DNA from: Saprospiraceae bacterium | Lineage (GTDB): Bacteria > Bacteroidota > Bacteroidia > Chitinophagales > Saprospiraceae | Assembly: GCA_016717145.1 (NCBI GenBank) | Contig: JADKGD010000073.1 | Location: forward strand, 1 to 64,000 | Direction: 5' to 3' | DNA length: 64,000 nucleotides | Made by a program: the position numbers and the translations under genes | The notes under the pieces: model-generated | Told to the model about the DNA's origin: nothing | What the model saw: the letters and a program-made list of their open reading frames with translations, nothing else | Databases searched by the model: none | Part shown: positions 1 through 10,032 of the stretch, one piece after another | Numbering within the stretch: the stretch's first letter is position 1 | How the letters are laid out: each line of letters starts with the position of its first letter

Positions 1-1962
1 GGGCAAAGTACTTATATCGAACATCAGTTAACTGTGTCCATTAACTGTGATTATTTTGGGTTATTTGATGGGTTTAGGATTGCTTGACTTTGGATCAAAT
101 TGAAGAAAGATTTTGCGAGCTATAGCGCGGTTCTTGTTAGCGCAGTTTACCTTTGCCATTTTATATTTTATTACTTATGCAGCGTATAGTTTTTATGATC
201 GGACATTCCAATTATTTTGCTTTTGCACTGATGGTTTTATTTACAACATTTACCGTAGTTGCAGCCATCAATTACACCAAGTTATAAAGTATATTGGACT
301 GGTAGGTGCCTATGCAGTTCCATCTCATTGAGTCAGGGCCCAGAAAAGTTGCGGTACTGTTTAGCTATATGGCGATTAGTAAACATCGGCATTTTGACAG
401 GTTTTAAAAATACCCAAAACCATTGTATTATTCATCATTTTTAATGACATGGCTAATATTTTTTTCTTAGTATTCATATCAGCATCAAGAGACAAGCACA
501 CTATAGCTTATCCTTAATATTTTAGTGGTGTTCTTTGGACTTTCTATGCTATTTTCGCCTATAAATCCGTTCAAAAAAGAAAAATTTGAAACTGGTGACA
601 TTATCTTATTACTGACAAATCCTTTCATCTTTTTATGGCTTAGTGTGCTGTTTTAATAACTAATAAAACCGGAGAACAATTATTGGGATTATTTACATTG
701 TGCAATGCTGCCATTCACTTCGGTATAAGTGTCGTCACATACTGGCAAAACTTGCCGACATGAAATCCTTTTTCTCGTAGAAAATCTTGGTTTTGGCTTT
801 ATTATGATTGCAATACCGGCAGAGTGGCTGGATGGAAATTGGGCAACATTAATATGGGCTTTGCCATATTTGTTACTCGGGATTGGAAGAACTAAACATG
901 TTGCGGTTTATGAAAAGCTATCATATCCACTAATGTTCCTTGCATTTTTACCATCACACAGGACTGGTCAACAGTGTATCATAATTATAATCCGGCACAA
1001 ACCTTTGGAAACAAAACTTATTCCCTTACCGGAACATCAATTCTTGATATCTGAATATTTGTGGCAGCTTTTGTTTCTTATACATTATTTGAATATTACT
1101 ATAAAAATACGTATCGCCTGCCTTCACAAAAAAATTGTTATTAAATTCAATAATTACATATGCTATTCCTGGTATTTTGCTGATTGTTTCATATTATTCA
1201 TTTCATATGGAAATTGCAAATTAATAAATTCAGTTATATCTTTGATTCTACAATAGAAATAAAAGAAGCGTCAGGAATATCCTGACAGCCTTTGGTCGAT
1301 GATCTGACAAATTCAAAAATATGGTTAACAAAATTATACGCTATTATTTTTGCTGTCTATCATTTGCAGAATATCAAAAATTAAAACAAAAATTAGGTCT
1401 GATAAATCTTTGTTTGAATGTATTTATAGTGATTATTTTCTGACTCATGGTTTTATATATCCTTAGTGAACTAAGAACAAGTTTTAAATCCTACGCTTTC
1501 GAATATTATCACAGGAATTTTTTAATATAGGAATAAGATATATTTCTTTTGCATTTGTGGAATAATGCTGATGACAATATACATCATTACCTTAACTCAG
1601 GAATTTATAAAGCCTCTTTTTATCCATGTGAAAGTTGCTTTTGAATTATTGTTCTATCCGCTTTATTGTTGATTTTAAGTAGTGAATTGATAACATGGAT
1701 GAGTTATTATAATGCAATCCTCACAAATCATATAAACTCGGATTTAGTATACTTTAGGGCGTCTTTGCTTTCACCTTCCTAGGTATCTGGAAAAACAAAA
1801 GCATTTGCGTATTGGCGCGATTGCACTATTTTAGTTACCCTCATAAAGTTATTTTTTATGATATGTCTGACTTGATACTATTGCAAAGACCATTGTTTTG
1901 TATGTCTTGGCGTTTTGCTTTTAATCATTTCATTTCTGTAATAATAAATACAAGCATCTCAT
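1..1962 (+). pseudogene. Decayed DUF2339 integral membrane protein (5' end outside window)
   Basis: No frame stays open, but pieces in all three forward frames read in order like a DUF2339 polytopic membrane protein. Near 150-190 is 'FAILYFITYAAYSF', near 290-400 'GAYAVPSH' followed in a shifted frame by 'KVAVLFSYMAI', and near 790-900 'AIPAEWLDGNWATLIWAL', which resembles the family's conserved stretch of the form AIPL-x-LDGxWxTxxWALEG. Near 1830-1910 fragments such as 'LVTLIKLFF' and 'TIAKTIVLYVLAF' match the last membrane helices. There are at least eight frameshifts or stops, more than in any neighbouring gene, so genuine decay is likely on top of any sequencing error. In many bacteria DUF2339 genes sit directly before a DUF3999 gene, as here. 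Function of the family is unknown. Confidence 0.7.
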
Positions 1963-1972
1963 TTTGAAGACG

Positions 1973-3190
1973 ATGAAAATTAAAGTCATACCAAATATTT
2001 TCCCGGTACTTAGTTTTGCGCTTATGGACAGATCAAAGAATATAGTTATAAAGAGCGTTAATTGGGAGTACAAGACCAATGGCACAAAGTCATTTTGCCG
2101 CACCGATATTTTCGGAAAAGTATCTCCGGAACTCTCAGACATTAGAATTTTGGTTTGACCAAAAGTAATGACACCATTGAAGCACCTATATTTTAAAGCT
2201 AGGAGAAAATAAAAGTATACTGAAAGACATTGTATTTAATCTCATCAATCAATCAAAAATGAAATGGCTATTATTTCACATATGAGATGCCGGTTCAAAG
2301 TGCCGTAAATCAAATACAACTTGATTTTCAGGCAACAAAACCTCGATTGGAAAACTGACATTGAAGGAAGTCAAAATCTACAGGAATGGTTCTCAATAAT
2401 AGAGGATTATAGAATCTTATCCATAAAAAATGAAATGACAGATTTTAAATTTACCAAAGTAAGTTTTCCGAATTCTAAGTATCGTTATATGCGGGTGCTT
2501 ATTGACAGTAAAAAAAAGCCTGACTTGATAACCACAAAAATATCATGGAACGAAATTATTAATGGTAATGTAAGAGATTACAATATCCAATCGACAAAAA
2601 TTGAAGAAAAAAAGAAAGACAAACGTACAATAATTAATGTGGATTTGACATCAGTTGGTCCAGTAAGTAAAGTTAGTATTTTTGTAAAGGACACGTTTGA
2701 CTATTGCAGACCAGTAACCATTAAATATCTTCAGACACATAAAACTGATCAGGGTTGGAAATATAATTATAATATTTTGACCGCAGGCACACTAAATTCG
2801 ATGGAAAAAAGTGAATTTATATTTACTGGTACAATGCTCCAAAAACTGCAAATTATTGTAGACAATGGAGACAAATACAGCTTTGCAAATTGACTCTGTT
2901 GCAGTACAAGGTCGTTTACGAGTTAACAGCTCGTTTTAATGAGGCGGCCACTTATTACCTGACATACGGAAATAATCGGGCGACAAAGCCACAGTTCGAC
3001 ATAGACCATTTTGTAGATAAAATACCAGCCATCCTGACCACTTTAAAATTGGGTGACGAACTATTGATAAAAAGAAGCGATACACGAGACCAGAACCACT
3101 ATTTAAAACAAAGCATGGTTATGGGCGGTCATGACGATTGTTATTATGCTGCTTGGTTGGTTTTCACTGAAAATGATAAGACAGCAATAA
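1973..3190 (+). pseudogene. Decayed DUF3999 protein, partner of the upstream DUF2339 gene
   Basis: The start 'MKIKVIPNIFPVLSFAL' looks like a signal peptide. The body is readable only across several frames: about 1973-2158, then a disrupted stretch, then a long open piece at 2321-2893 (with 'EGSQNLQEWFSI' and 'YRYMRVLIDS', typical of the beta-rich DUF3999 ectodomain), then 2890-3070 with 'YYLTYGNNRATKPQFDID', the family's YYLYYGN region. The C-terminal membrane helix 'AWLWAVMTIVIMLLGWFSLK' is intact in a shifted frame and ends with TAA at 3188-3190. Order and content match a complete DUF3999 protein broken by four or more indels. Family role unknown; probably envelope-located. Confidence 0.72.
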
Positions 3191-3214
3191 CAATATGGCT
3201 TTAAAATAAGGAAA

Positions 3215-3730
3215 ATGGATCAAAACACTAGTAAAAATTTTTTTAACAGACCAAATGCCATGACTAGAAATGTAGCAATATCAAACCGACTAAGGGAAGT
3301 ACTTCTCAATGGAAAATGGATTGCCAACACAAACTTTAAAGAACAATTATTAAGTATCGACTGGATACAAGCCATTCAAAAAATTGACCACTTAAATACG
3401 ATTGCTTTATTGACTTTCCATATAAACTATTATATCCAGGGTATACTGAATGTCTTTAATGGTGGGGCACTCGACATCAGGGACAAATACAGTTTTGATC
3501 TTCCCGAAATTAAGTCAGAAGTTGATTGGAATATGTTGGTCGACAATTTTATAAAAAATGCTGAAATGTTTGTCAATAAAGTTGAACAAATGGATGACGG
3601 CATCTTTGATCAGCCATTCGTAGACGAAAAATATGGAAGTTATTTGCGTAATATTGAAGGGGTGATCGAACATAGTTATTATCATTTAGGACAAGTTACA
3701 CTCATCATAAAAATGATTAAAAAAAACTAA
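3215..3730 (+). CDS. DinB/DUF1572-like four-helix protein
   Basis: 171 aa, intact, with the length and helical character of DinB-like (YfiT/DUF1572) proteins. The N-terminal part 'MTRNVAISNRLREVLLNGKW' and the central HLNTIALLTFHINYYIQGIL helix resemble DUF1572-type members. Three histidines that could form the metal site of the superfamily are visible: H in 'FHINYY' and two near the C-terminus in 'EHSYYHLGQ', the classic H-xxx-H helix. Members bind a divalent metal and some are thiol transferases; the substrate cannot be told here. It follows the decayed DUF3999 gene after about 25 nt but is otherwise unrelated to it. Confidence 0.72.
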   Translation: MDQNTSKNFFNRPNAMTRNVAISNRLREVLLNGKWIANTNFKEQLLSIDWIQAIQKIDHLNTIALLTFHINYYIQGILNVFNGGALDIRDKYSFDLPEIKSEVDWNMLVDNFIKNAEMFVNKVEQMDDGIFDQPFVDEKYGSYLRNIEGVIEHSYYHLGQVTLIIKMIKKN

Positions 3731-3831
3731 TTGTAAGGTATATCGGACGATAAAAGCAAGTTAACATCTTTATGAAGTGTACAACAAACATAAAAATTTG
3801 TAAAAGCAAACGTGACCTAAAAAAGAATATA

Positions 3832-4223
3832 ATGAAAAGTAAAATTTTAAATTTTTTATTACTTGTGACTTCACTTTTGGATATCTGAATGGGGGAGCAA
3901 ATAAACATATGTTTTTGTTTGAGGTAGAAGGCGAAGTTTTATCAAAGTTATTCACCGACCCGGCATCTGTCCTTCATCCGTTGATAGTCCTGCCTATGAT
4001 AGGACAAATAATGCTACTTGTTACATTATTTCAGAAGAAACCAACAAAGGTATTGACCTATATTAGTATTGGAGGTTTAGGGCTATTATTGGGATTTATA
4101 TGTGTAGTTGGTCTGCTCAGTTTTAACTATAAAATAATACTTTCGACGCTTCCATTTATAGTTGTGGCCGTGATAAGCATCAGACATTATATAAAAATAA
4201 AAAAAATCGATGAAAATGAATAA
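3832..4223 (+). CDS. Small integral membrane protein, frameshifted near its N-terminus
   Basis: The clean open stretch is 3909-4223 (104 aa) with three predicted membrane helices, around 'HPLIVLPMIGQIMLLVTLF', 'ISIGGLGLLLGFICVVGLL' and 'LSTLPFIVVAVISI', and a charged KKIDENE tail. An ATG at 3832 opens a hydrophobic leader 'MKSKILNFLLLVTSL' that would join it in frame (as ...SLFGYLNGGANKHMFLF...) if one T were added to the TTTT run near 3875. I therefore take 3832 as the real start and the gap as a one-base homopolymer deletion. Function unknown. Confidence 0.55.
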
Positions 4224-4349
4224 AGGGGAAGCCTGGCACATGATTTTGTAAACCCAACTTATGATTGATACATGAAGTATTAGGAAATAGCTTTGTTATA
4301 ACGTTTATACAATTATGAAATTTATCATAAAAATGTTTAACTTAATACA

Positions 4350-5271
4350 CTAATACGCCTCATACCAACTGAATTTATCCCGGACAATATTTAACTTTTC
4401 TGATTCAATATATTTTAAAAGAGATGTAGAAACAGGGCTATGTTTTTTGCCTTTAAGCCATATCAGGCTCCAGGTTGTCCTCATAGGCAGTCCTTTCACA
4501 GGTATTATTTGTAAATCTTTATTGCGCAATTCATTTTTTATTCCGATCAAAGGCATGATTGAATATCCTAAGCCTGCTATTAATGCCTGTTTGACAGCTT
4601 CATTGGAAGTAAGCTCCATCTTTTTTAAAACAGAGATGTTGTTGTTTTCAATAAAGCGTTCCATCATTTGCCTGGTACCTGATCCCTTTTCTCTGAATAT
4701 TAAAGGTAATTCATTAAATATGGCTGTGGCGTTAGCTTTCTTTTTAAATGTAACTTTGCCATTACCTACGATATAACTTGTTTTGAAGTAGGTCAATTTT
4801 TTCAATATTCAGAGAAGTGGGCAGAATTGAAACCAATGCAAAATCCACCTCGTTATTTTCCAAACTATCTATCACTTTATTTTTATTGGTAACATCCATC
4901 AACAATTCTATTCCGGAATGGGCATTAATAAAATCAGCCAGGAAAAAGGGCATAACATACTTTCCGGTAGAAACAACTGATATCTTTAGCTTTCCGGTCA
5001 ACTGACCTTTGTAGATCAATGTTTTATAATTAATTGCATATACCTGATTGATAATGTTTTCAGCAGCTTCCGCTATTTCATGGCCAAAATCAGTAATGTA
5101 AATTCTTCTTCCTACTAATTCAGTTAAAGGAATGTCAAACTGGTCCTGGAAATTTTTAAGTTGAACCGAAACTGCAGGCTGTGTTAGGTATAATTCTTCA
5201 GCTGCTTTAGTGATACTTTTTGTTTGTACGACTTTCAGGAATATCTGGAGTTGATTTAAAGTATAGTTCAT
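4350..5271 (-). CDS. LysR-family transcriptional regulator, one frameshift
   Basis: The N-terminal part (5271 down to about 4762) has the LysR winged helix-turn-helix: 'LNQLQIFLKVVQTKSITKAAEELYLTQPAVSVQLKNFQ' in two overlapping stretches, then the start of the effector-binding domain. The rest of the effector domain continues in another frame from about 4790 to 4350 ('GSGTRQMMERFI', 'GLGYSIMPLIGI'). The two frames overlap between 4762 and 4805; a one- or two-base indel near 4770 in an AT-rich stretch explains the break, giving a protein of about 305 aa, normal for LysR. It is transcribed divergently from icd with 90 nt between start codons, the usual arrangement of a LysR regulator and its target. 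Effector unknown. Confidence 0.8.
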
Positions 5272-5295
5272 AAAAATATGTTATGTATTACATTG

Positions 5296-5303
5296 CAAAG
5301 ATA
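5296..5303 (-). promoter_or_regulatory. Candidate -7 element for the LysR gene
   Basis: On the minus strand this reads TATCTTTG, matching the Bacteroidota -7 consensus TAnnTTTG, with transcription expected about 20 nt before the ATG at 5271. No good -33 TTTG is visible at the right distance. Confidence 0.4.
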
Positions 5304-5328
5304 AATATAAGTTATGAATTATATACCA

Positions 5329-5336
5329 TAATTTTG
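5329..5336 (+). promoter_or_regulatory. Candidate -7 element for icd
   Basis: TAATTTTG matches TAnnTTTG and lies 26 nt before the icd ATG at 5362. The -33 element is weak. With the opposing LysR element at 5296-5303 it gives back-to-back promoters only about 25 nt apart, so a bound LysR protein could affect both. Confidence 0.4.
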
Positions 5337-5361
5337 CATCGTTAAATAATATTAAATCAAA

Positions 5362-6799
5362 ATGACAAAAATAACCGTAGCAAAAGGAGATGGCATTGGT
5401 CCTGAAATCATGGACGCCACATTGCAAATTTTATTGGCAGCAGGAGCCAAAATCGAGATTGAAGAAATTGAAGTGGGGGAAAAAGTATATCTGGCAGGAA
5501 ATACCGCTGGAATAGCGGCGGAATCATGGGATATCGTCAGAAGGAACAAAATTTTTTGAAAGCTCCTATTACCACTCCCCAGGGAGGAGGATACAAAAGT
5601 TTGAATGTAACGACGCGCAAATTTCTTGGCCTATATTCGAATGTAAGACCGTGTATGAGCTTACACCCTTTTGTAAGCACCAAACATCCTGTGATGGACA
5701 TTGTCATCGTAAGGGAAAATGAAGAAGATCTTTATGCAGGTATCGAACATCAGCAAACAGATGAAGTCGTTCAATGCCTGAAATTAATCAGCAGGCCTGG
5801 TTGTGAAAAGATAGTGCGGTATGCATTTGAATATGCAAAACAGCAGAATCGCAAAAAGGTAACTTGTTTTACTAAAGACAATATCATGAAACAAACGGAT
5901 GGACTATTCCATCAGGTCTTTGATGAGATTGCTAAAGAATATCCTGAGATAGAAAATGAACATTGGATCATAGATATAGGTGCAGCTAAAATGGCTGATA
6001 CACCTGAGGCATTTGACGTCATAGTTATGCCCAATTTATATGGTGACGTATTGAGCGATGTAGCAGCACAGATTACGGGTTCCGTAGGATTGGCAGGATC
6101 AGCCAACATAGGCGAAGAGTGTTCAATGTTTGAAGCCATACATGGCTCCGCTCCAAGAAGAGCCGGGCAAAATGTGGCTAACCCATCCGGTTTGCTGCAG
6201 GGAGCCATTATGATGTTAAACCATATAGGTCAAACAGATATAGCAGAAAAAGTGCAGAATGCATGGCTTAAAACACTGGAAGATGGCACACATACCTATG
6301 ATATTTTTAAAGAAGGCATCAGCAAACAAAAAAGTTGGAACCAAAAGAGTTTGCAAAAGCAGTAATTGCTAATCTCGGAAATAAACCAAATGTCCTTAAG
6401 CCAGTTTCATATTCCAATAATTCAGCCTTAAATCTTCCAAAATATAAGCGTAGACCAATTGCTAATAAGGAATTGGTAGGAGTAGATGTATTTGTGCACT
6501 GGGGCGGAAGTAATCCAAATGAACTGGCAGAAAAAGTAAAAAAAATTGGTAATAGTGAAGTGAAACTTTCCATGATTACCAACAGAGGTATTAAGGTTTG
6601 GCCAGATGGATTTCAGGAAACATTCTGTACTGATCACTGGAGATGTAGATTTAAGCCCAATGAAGGATCTTTAATGACAAAAGCAGATATCATTGGTTTA
6701 CTTTCAAATGCAGTGGAAGAAAGCTTAGATGCCATTAAAACGGAAAACCTCTATACTTTTGACGGTAAATCCGGTTATTCTTTAGGACAAGGACAATAA
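5362..6799 (+). CDS. icd: NADP-dependent isocitrate dehydrogenase (long, Rickettsia/Bacteroidota type), two frameshifts
   Basis: Isocitrate/isopropylmalate dehydrogenase fold beginning 'ITVAKGDGIGPEIMDATL'. The assembled protein is about 478 aa, the size of the long single-subunit-type IDH with an extra C-terminal domain rather than the 416-aa E. coli form. Visible: the phosphate/substrate loop 'ITTPQGGGYKSLNV', 'YSNVRPC', 'VRENEEDLYAGIEH', the metal-binding aspartates in 'MPNLYGDVLSDVAA', and the NADP-site 'EAIHGSAPRRAGQNVANP'. It converts isocitrate to 2-oxoglutarate in the TCA cycle. The frame breaks at about 5550 (six T where seven are needed) and at about 6330 (six A where seven are needed). 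Both are single-base homopolymer deletions, so the gene is probably intact in the organism. Confidence 0.88.
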
Positions 6800-6837
6800 T
6801 TTTTATAAACATTTTAAAAACAAATAAAATTAAACAG

Positions 6838-6985
6838 ATGAAATCCCCAAGCGGTCTGCACCCGCCACTTGCAGGCGGGCAAACCTGAATGATTAAATGG
6901 GTGCTTTTCAAAGAATATTAGTCCTTTATCCAAATCCGCAAATCAAACAAATTCAACAACTTAGCAAAATTTATACACATGAAAC
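6838..6985. repeat. ~145-bp interspersed repeat, copy 1
   Basis: From 'atgaaat' at about 6838 to 'catgaaa' at 6985 this matches 13257-13408 almost base for base over its last 100 nt (starting 'acctgaatgattaaatggg'). Its first part carries a REP-like imperfect palindrome (CCCGCC...GGCGGG, 6856-6880). The two copies are about 6.4 kb apart in the same orientation, each ending at an ATGAAA start codon. The 323 nt between icd and the gene at 7123 hold only this repeat and the short ORF below. Confidence 0.75.
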
Positions 6986-7110
6986 ACTTATCAAACAATT
7001 TATTTAAGCATATTTCAAGTATTTATGTTAATGACAATCGCGAAATCAAGCGACTCTCTGACCTAAAAAAAGACGACTGGAATTATCTTTTACAATTGAC
7101 TTCACTTTAA
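6979..7110 (+). CDS. Small ORF, 43 aa, doubtful
   Basis: Open from the ATG that ends the upstream repeat to TAA at 7108. It encodes a charged peptide with 'LSDLKKDDWNYLLQL'. No recognised family. It may be the remains of a larger gene whose 5' region was replaced by the repeat, or a real small protein co-transcribed with 7123. Confidence 0.25.
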   Translation: MKHLSNNLFKHISSIYVNDNREIKRLSDLKKDDWNYLLQLTSL

Positions 7111-7122
7111 AGTATAGTATTA

Positions 7123-7365
7123 ATGAATGTACAACTGATACAAGGACAATTTAGCTCCAATGATGCCATTGATATCATCACAAAAATGATACATATCAAA
7201 ATTAAGTACCATGAGAATAGCATAAATAACAGCAACAACGAAGAGGATACCAAAAACAGGGAGGCAAAAATAAAGCGTCTCCAGAAAGATCTGTTTGATA
7301 TCCGAAAACACATAGCATCCAAAGGAAATAAAATTAACATTTTGGCAAACCTGGAAATTGAATAA
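7123..7365 (+). CDS. Conserved hypothetical 80-aa protein
   Basis: Intact small protein 'MNVQLIQGQFSSNDAIDII...'. It is strongly charged and mostly helical, with a Lys/Glu-rich second half ('NREAKIKRLQKDLFDIRKHI') that could form a coiled coil. It resembles short uncharacterised Bacteroidota proteins. No signal peptide or membrane segment, so probably cytoplasmic. It does not overlap the next gene if that one starts at 7385. Confidence 0.5.
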   Translation: MNVQLIQGQFSSNDAIDIITKMIHIKIKYHENSINNSNNEEDTKNREAKIKRLQKDLFDIRKHIASKGNKINILANLEIE

Positions 7366-7384
7366 TTATACGGTCAGCCCAACA

Positions 7385-8221
7385 ATGTTCAATGGAAGAC
7401 GATTGCTCATCTCTACAAAACACCAAAAGGAGAAAGTCATAGCACCGATACTGGAAAAGGAATTGGGCGTAAAATGTGTTGTTGCCACCGATTTTGATAC
7501 TGACGAGTTGGGCACATTTACCGGGGAAGTGGAGAGAAAAGATGATCCGACCTCTACAGCAAGAAATAAATGTATTCAGGCGATGGGGCTAACCGGTTGT
7601 GATTTGGCCATTGCAAGCGAGGGCTCATTTGGGCCGCACCCATCCCTTTTTTATATTCCTGCTGATGATGAAATTTTACTTTTTTTAGATAGAAAAAATA
7701 ATGTGGAAATTGTGGTAAGGGAGTTGAGCACTGAAACAAACTTTCATGGGGCAGATGTTAAAAATGAAAGTGAGTTGAGGGCCTTTGCTAATGGTGCACA
7801 ATTTCCATCTCATGGTTTGATTTGCCGCAAATCAAAAGATGATTTTACCGACATAGTAAAAGGTATTACAGATTGGACCACACTAACAAAAACCTATCAT
7901 CATTTTTTAAATCAGTATGAAAGCTTCTATGTAGAAACGGATATGCGCGCCATGTACAATCCTTCCAGAATGAAGGTCATAGGAATAGCAGCTCAAAAAC
8001 TGGCAGATAAAATCAAGACACTTTGTCCGATTTGCCATTGGCCGGGTTTTGGGATAACGGACGCTAAAGCAGGACTTCCTTGTGAGTTTTGTAATTTCCC
8101 TACAAGGTCGGTTTTGAGTTATATGTATAGTTGTCAAAAATGTGGTCATTCAAAAGAAGAAATGTTTCCTAATGGTAAAATATCTCAAGATGCTATGTAT
8201 TGTGATATGTGCAATCCTTAA
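7385..8221 (+). CDS. DUF6671-family protein with C-terminal zinc-binding cysteines
   Basis: About 278 aa. The frame opens earlier with a TTG at 7358, but the ATG at 7385 gives 'MFNGRRLLISTKHQKEKVIAPI', which looks like the real family start. The N-terminal domain contains 'ATDFDTDELGTFTGEVERK' and 'CDLAIASEGSFGPHP', a pattern typical of DUF6671. The last 70 residues hold paired cysteines (CPIC, CEFC, CQKC, CDMC), enough for two zinc ribbons. Cytoplasmic. The biochemical role is not known; the FGPHP loop and acidic residues suggest an enzyme, but that is inference. Confidence 0.68.
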   Translation: MFNGRRLLISTKHQKEKVIAPILEKELGVKCVVATDFDTDELGTFTGEVERKDDPTSTARNKCIQAMGLTGCDLAIASEGSFGPHPSLFYIPADDEILLFLDRKNNVEIVVRELSTETNFHGADVKNESELRAFANGAQFPSHGLICRKSKDDFTDIVKGITDWTTLTKTYHHFLNQYESFYVETDMRAMYNPSRMKVIGIAAQKLADKIKTLCPICHWPGFGITDAKAGLPCEFCNFPTRSVLSYMYSCQKCGHSKEEMFPNGKISQDAMYCDMCNP

Positions 8222-8490
8222 AATTTAGATGATGAGCAGAGAGTTTATTAAGTTGACTAATTTAGTCAATGAAGGTAGGATCACGATATCTGATTTATTG
8301 ATTGTTGGTGGAAAAATTGAGATAATTTTAATCGGAGTCGTGGACAAATATTTATAACTTTTTTAAAGGATCATATATTTGAAATGATGGTACATGAGTT
8401 GGGCAAGTCAAAATAATTACTTTAAAACTAATCTTATATAATATCGTTAACCAGGCAAATCCATTTATTTAAATCATTTAAAAAAAAAGA

Positions 8491-9357
8491 ATGAAAAGCA
8501 CTTTAATTATATGTACACTGTTTTGCTGTTGTTTCACTTCAACAGTTGAAAGCCAGGCACCTGTGGATACTTTATTCATGCGAAAAGAATATTCCAGCAT
8601 TCAAGAAGCCTTAAAAGATCCTGAAAAAGTGTATCGTTTGGATTTAAGCAATCAAAATGAGGCAATTCCTAGAGAAGTTTGGTCGAAATTTACCAATTTG
8701 GAATTTTTAAGTTTTCGGAATGATCATTTGAAAGAAATACCAGATGAGATCGGTCTTCTTAAAAACTTAAAAATGCTTGATTTGAGTGGCAATGATTTTG
8801 AATTGCTTCCTAAATCCTTTATTGGCCTAACTAATCTAAAAGAGCTGTACTTAAATGATGAAACTAACTTTCAGCTAAAGAATAATATTGAAATAATTAG
8901 TATCTTGCCCAAACTCGAATTTTTAAGTTTACGAAACGATCATTTTAAAGAAATACCTAATGAAATAGGTTTGCTGAAAAACTTAAGGACACTTGATTTG
9001 AGCGGTAATGATTTTAAAATACTTCCCAAATCCTTAAGTAGTTTATCCAATCTGGAAGAGCTTTTCTTAAATGATGAAGCAAATTTTAAGCTCAAAAAAA
9101 GTATGGATGTAATCAGTCTTTTACCTAAGTTAAAGATACTACACCTCGAAAATGACAAATTAGATAAGTTGCCAAAAAACATCTCAAAGCTAAGCCATCT
9201 GGAATCTTTGTATCTAAATAATAACAACTTTCGAGAAGTTCCCGTAGAGATTAAGGGTCTCAACCAATTAAAGTACCTTGATTTAAAGAACAATAGAATA
9301 AAGCTCGATGTTCAGGATATGAGCATTAGCAATTTTGGATTTCAAATAAAATTTTAA
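8491..9357 (+). CDS. Exported leucine-rich-repeat protein
   Basis: 288 aa with a signal peptide (about residues 1-22, 'STLIICTLFCCCFTSTVES') whose cysteines leave open a lipoprotein-like leader. About nine 23-residue LRRs of the form L-xx-L-x-L-xx-N-x-(L/F)-xx-(L/I)-P follow. Residues 70-141 and 142-213 are near-duplicates of each other (for example 'EFLSFRNDHLKEIP' and 'EFLSLRNDHFKEIP'), an internal doubling of a 72-aa block. LRRs of this type bind proteins. No sorting domain, so probably periplasmic or membrane-anchored. Only 11 nt separate it from the channel gene that follows, suggesting co-transcription. Confidence 0.85.
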   Translation: MKSTLIICTLFCCCFTSTVESQAPVDTLFMRKEYSSIQEALKDPEKVYRLDLSNQNEAIPREVWSKFTNLEFLSFRNDHLKEIPDEIGLLKNLKMLDLSGNDFELLPKSFIGLTNLKELYLNDETNFQLKNNIEIISILPKLEFLSLRNDHFKEIPNEIGLLKNLRTLDLSGNDFKILPKSLSSLSNLEELFLNDEANFKLKKSMDVISLLPKLKILHLENDKLDKLPKNISKLSHLESLYLNNNNFREVPVEIKGLNQLKYLDLKNNRIKLDVQDMSISNFGFQIKF

Positions 9358-9368
9358 TACTTTAATAC

Positions 9369-9878
9369 ATGACCGATCAGGAAGTTCAAATAATAGAAAC
9401 TACCGTTGTTGTAGTTATGTACATCATCGTTTTTTTTGTTACTAAAACACTGATAAACAATACGCTAAAAAGCACGCAGTTACAAAGGGCCAGAAGAAAA
9501 GTGATCATAAAAGCCATCCATTTATTTACTACTTTGACAGTTGTTGTTTTGATGGCCGCTATTTGGGGATTAAGGCAAAGTGAAATTGCGTTTTTTGCCA
9601 GCACCATTTTTACGGCTTTGGGTATTGCTTTTTTTGCACAATGGTCATTGCTGTCAAATATAACTTCCAGCATCATTTTATTTTTTAACCATCCTTTAAA
9701 AATTGGTGACCGAATCAAAATACTGGATAAAGATTATCCATTCGAAGGTGAAGTCTCTGATTTAACTTACTTTTATGTACATCTGGTAACAACAGATGGA
9801 GATATCATTACCATCCCAAATTCTATTCTCCTCCAAACAGCCGTTTCAGTGCTTGTAAAAAAAGAGCATGTACAATAA
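9369..9878 (+). CDS. Small MscS-type mechanosensitive channel
   Basis: 169 aa with three membrane helices (about residues 10-30, 47-68, 74-98). The third is followed by the MscS beta-domain start 'HPLKIGDRIKI', and then 'EGEVSDLTYFYVHLVTTDGDIITIPNS', the family's conserved GxVxDI...IPN region. It lacks the large C-terminal alpha/beta vestibule of E. coli MscS, which is common in short Bacteroidota members. Predicted inner-membrane channel that opens on osmotic downshock. Probably in one transcript with the LRR gene. Confidence 0.85.
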   Translation: MTDQEVQIIETTVVVVMYIIVFFVTKTLINNTLKSTQLQRARRKVIIKAIHLFTTLTVVVLMAAIWGLRQSEIAFFASTIFTALGIAFFAQWSLLSNITSSIILFFNHPLKIGDRIKILDKDYPFEGEVSDLTYFYVHLVTTDGDIITIPNSILLQTAVSVLVKKEHVQ

Positions 9879-10032
9879 TTTGTTTTTTTACCGGCGTTGA
9901 TACAAATTATGTCTGCTATGCTTACTTTTATAACAAATTGACTGGTTAAGATATTCAATTTCCAAAGTATCTAATTTGTTATGTCAATATTAAAAAAGTA
10001 CTGATCTGTAAAATACCTGAACGCATCACAAT

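Noticed and set aside
8230..8420. Short frames starting MMSREFIKLTNLV
   Set aside because: About 43 aa then stops in all frames; a possible gene relic, but nothing identifies it.
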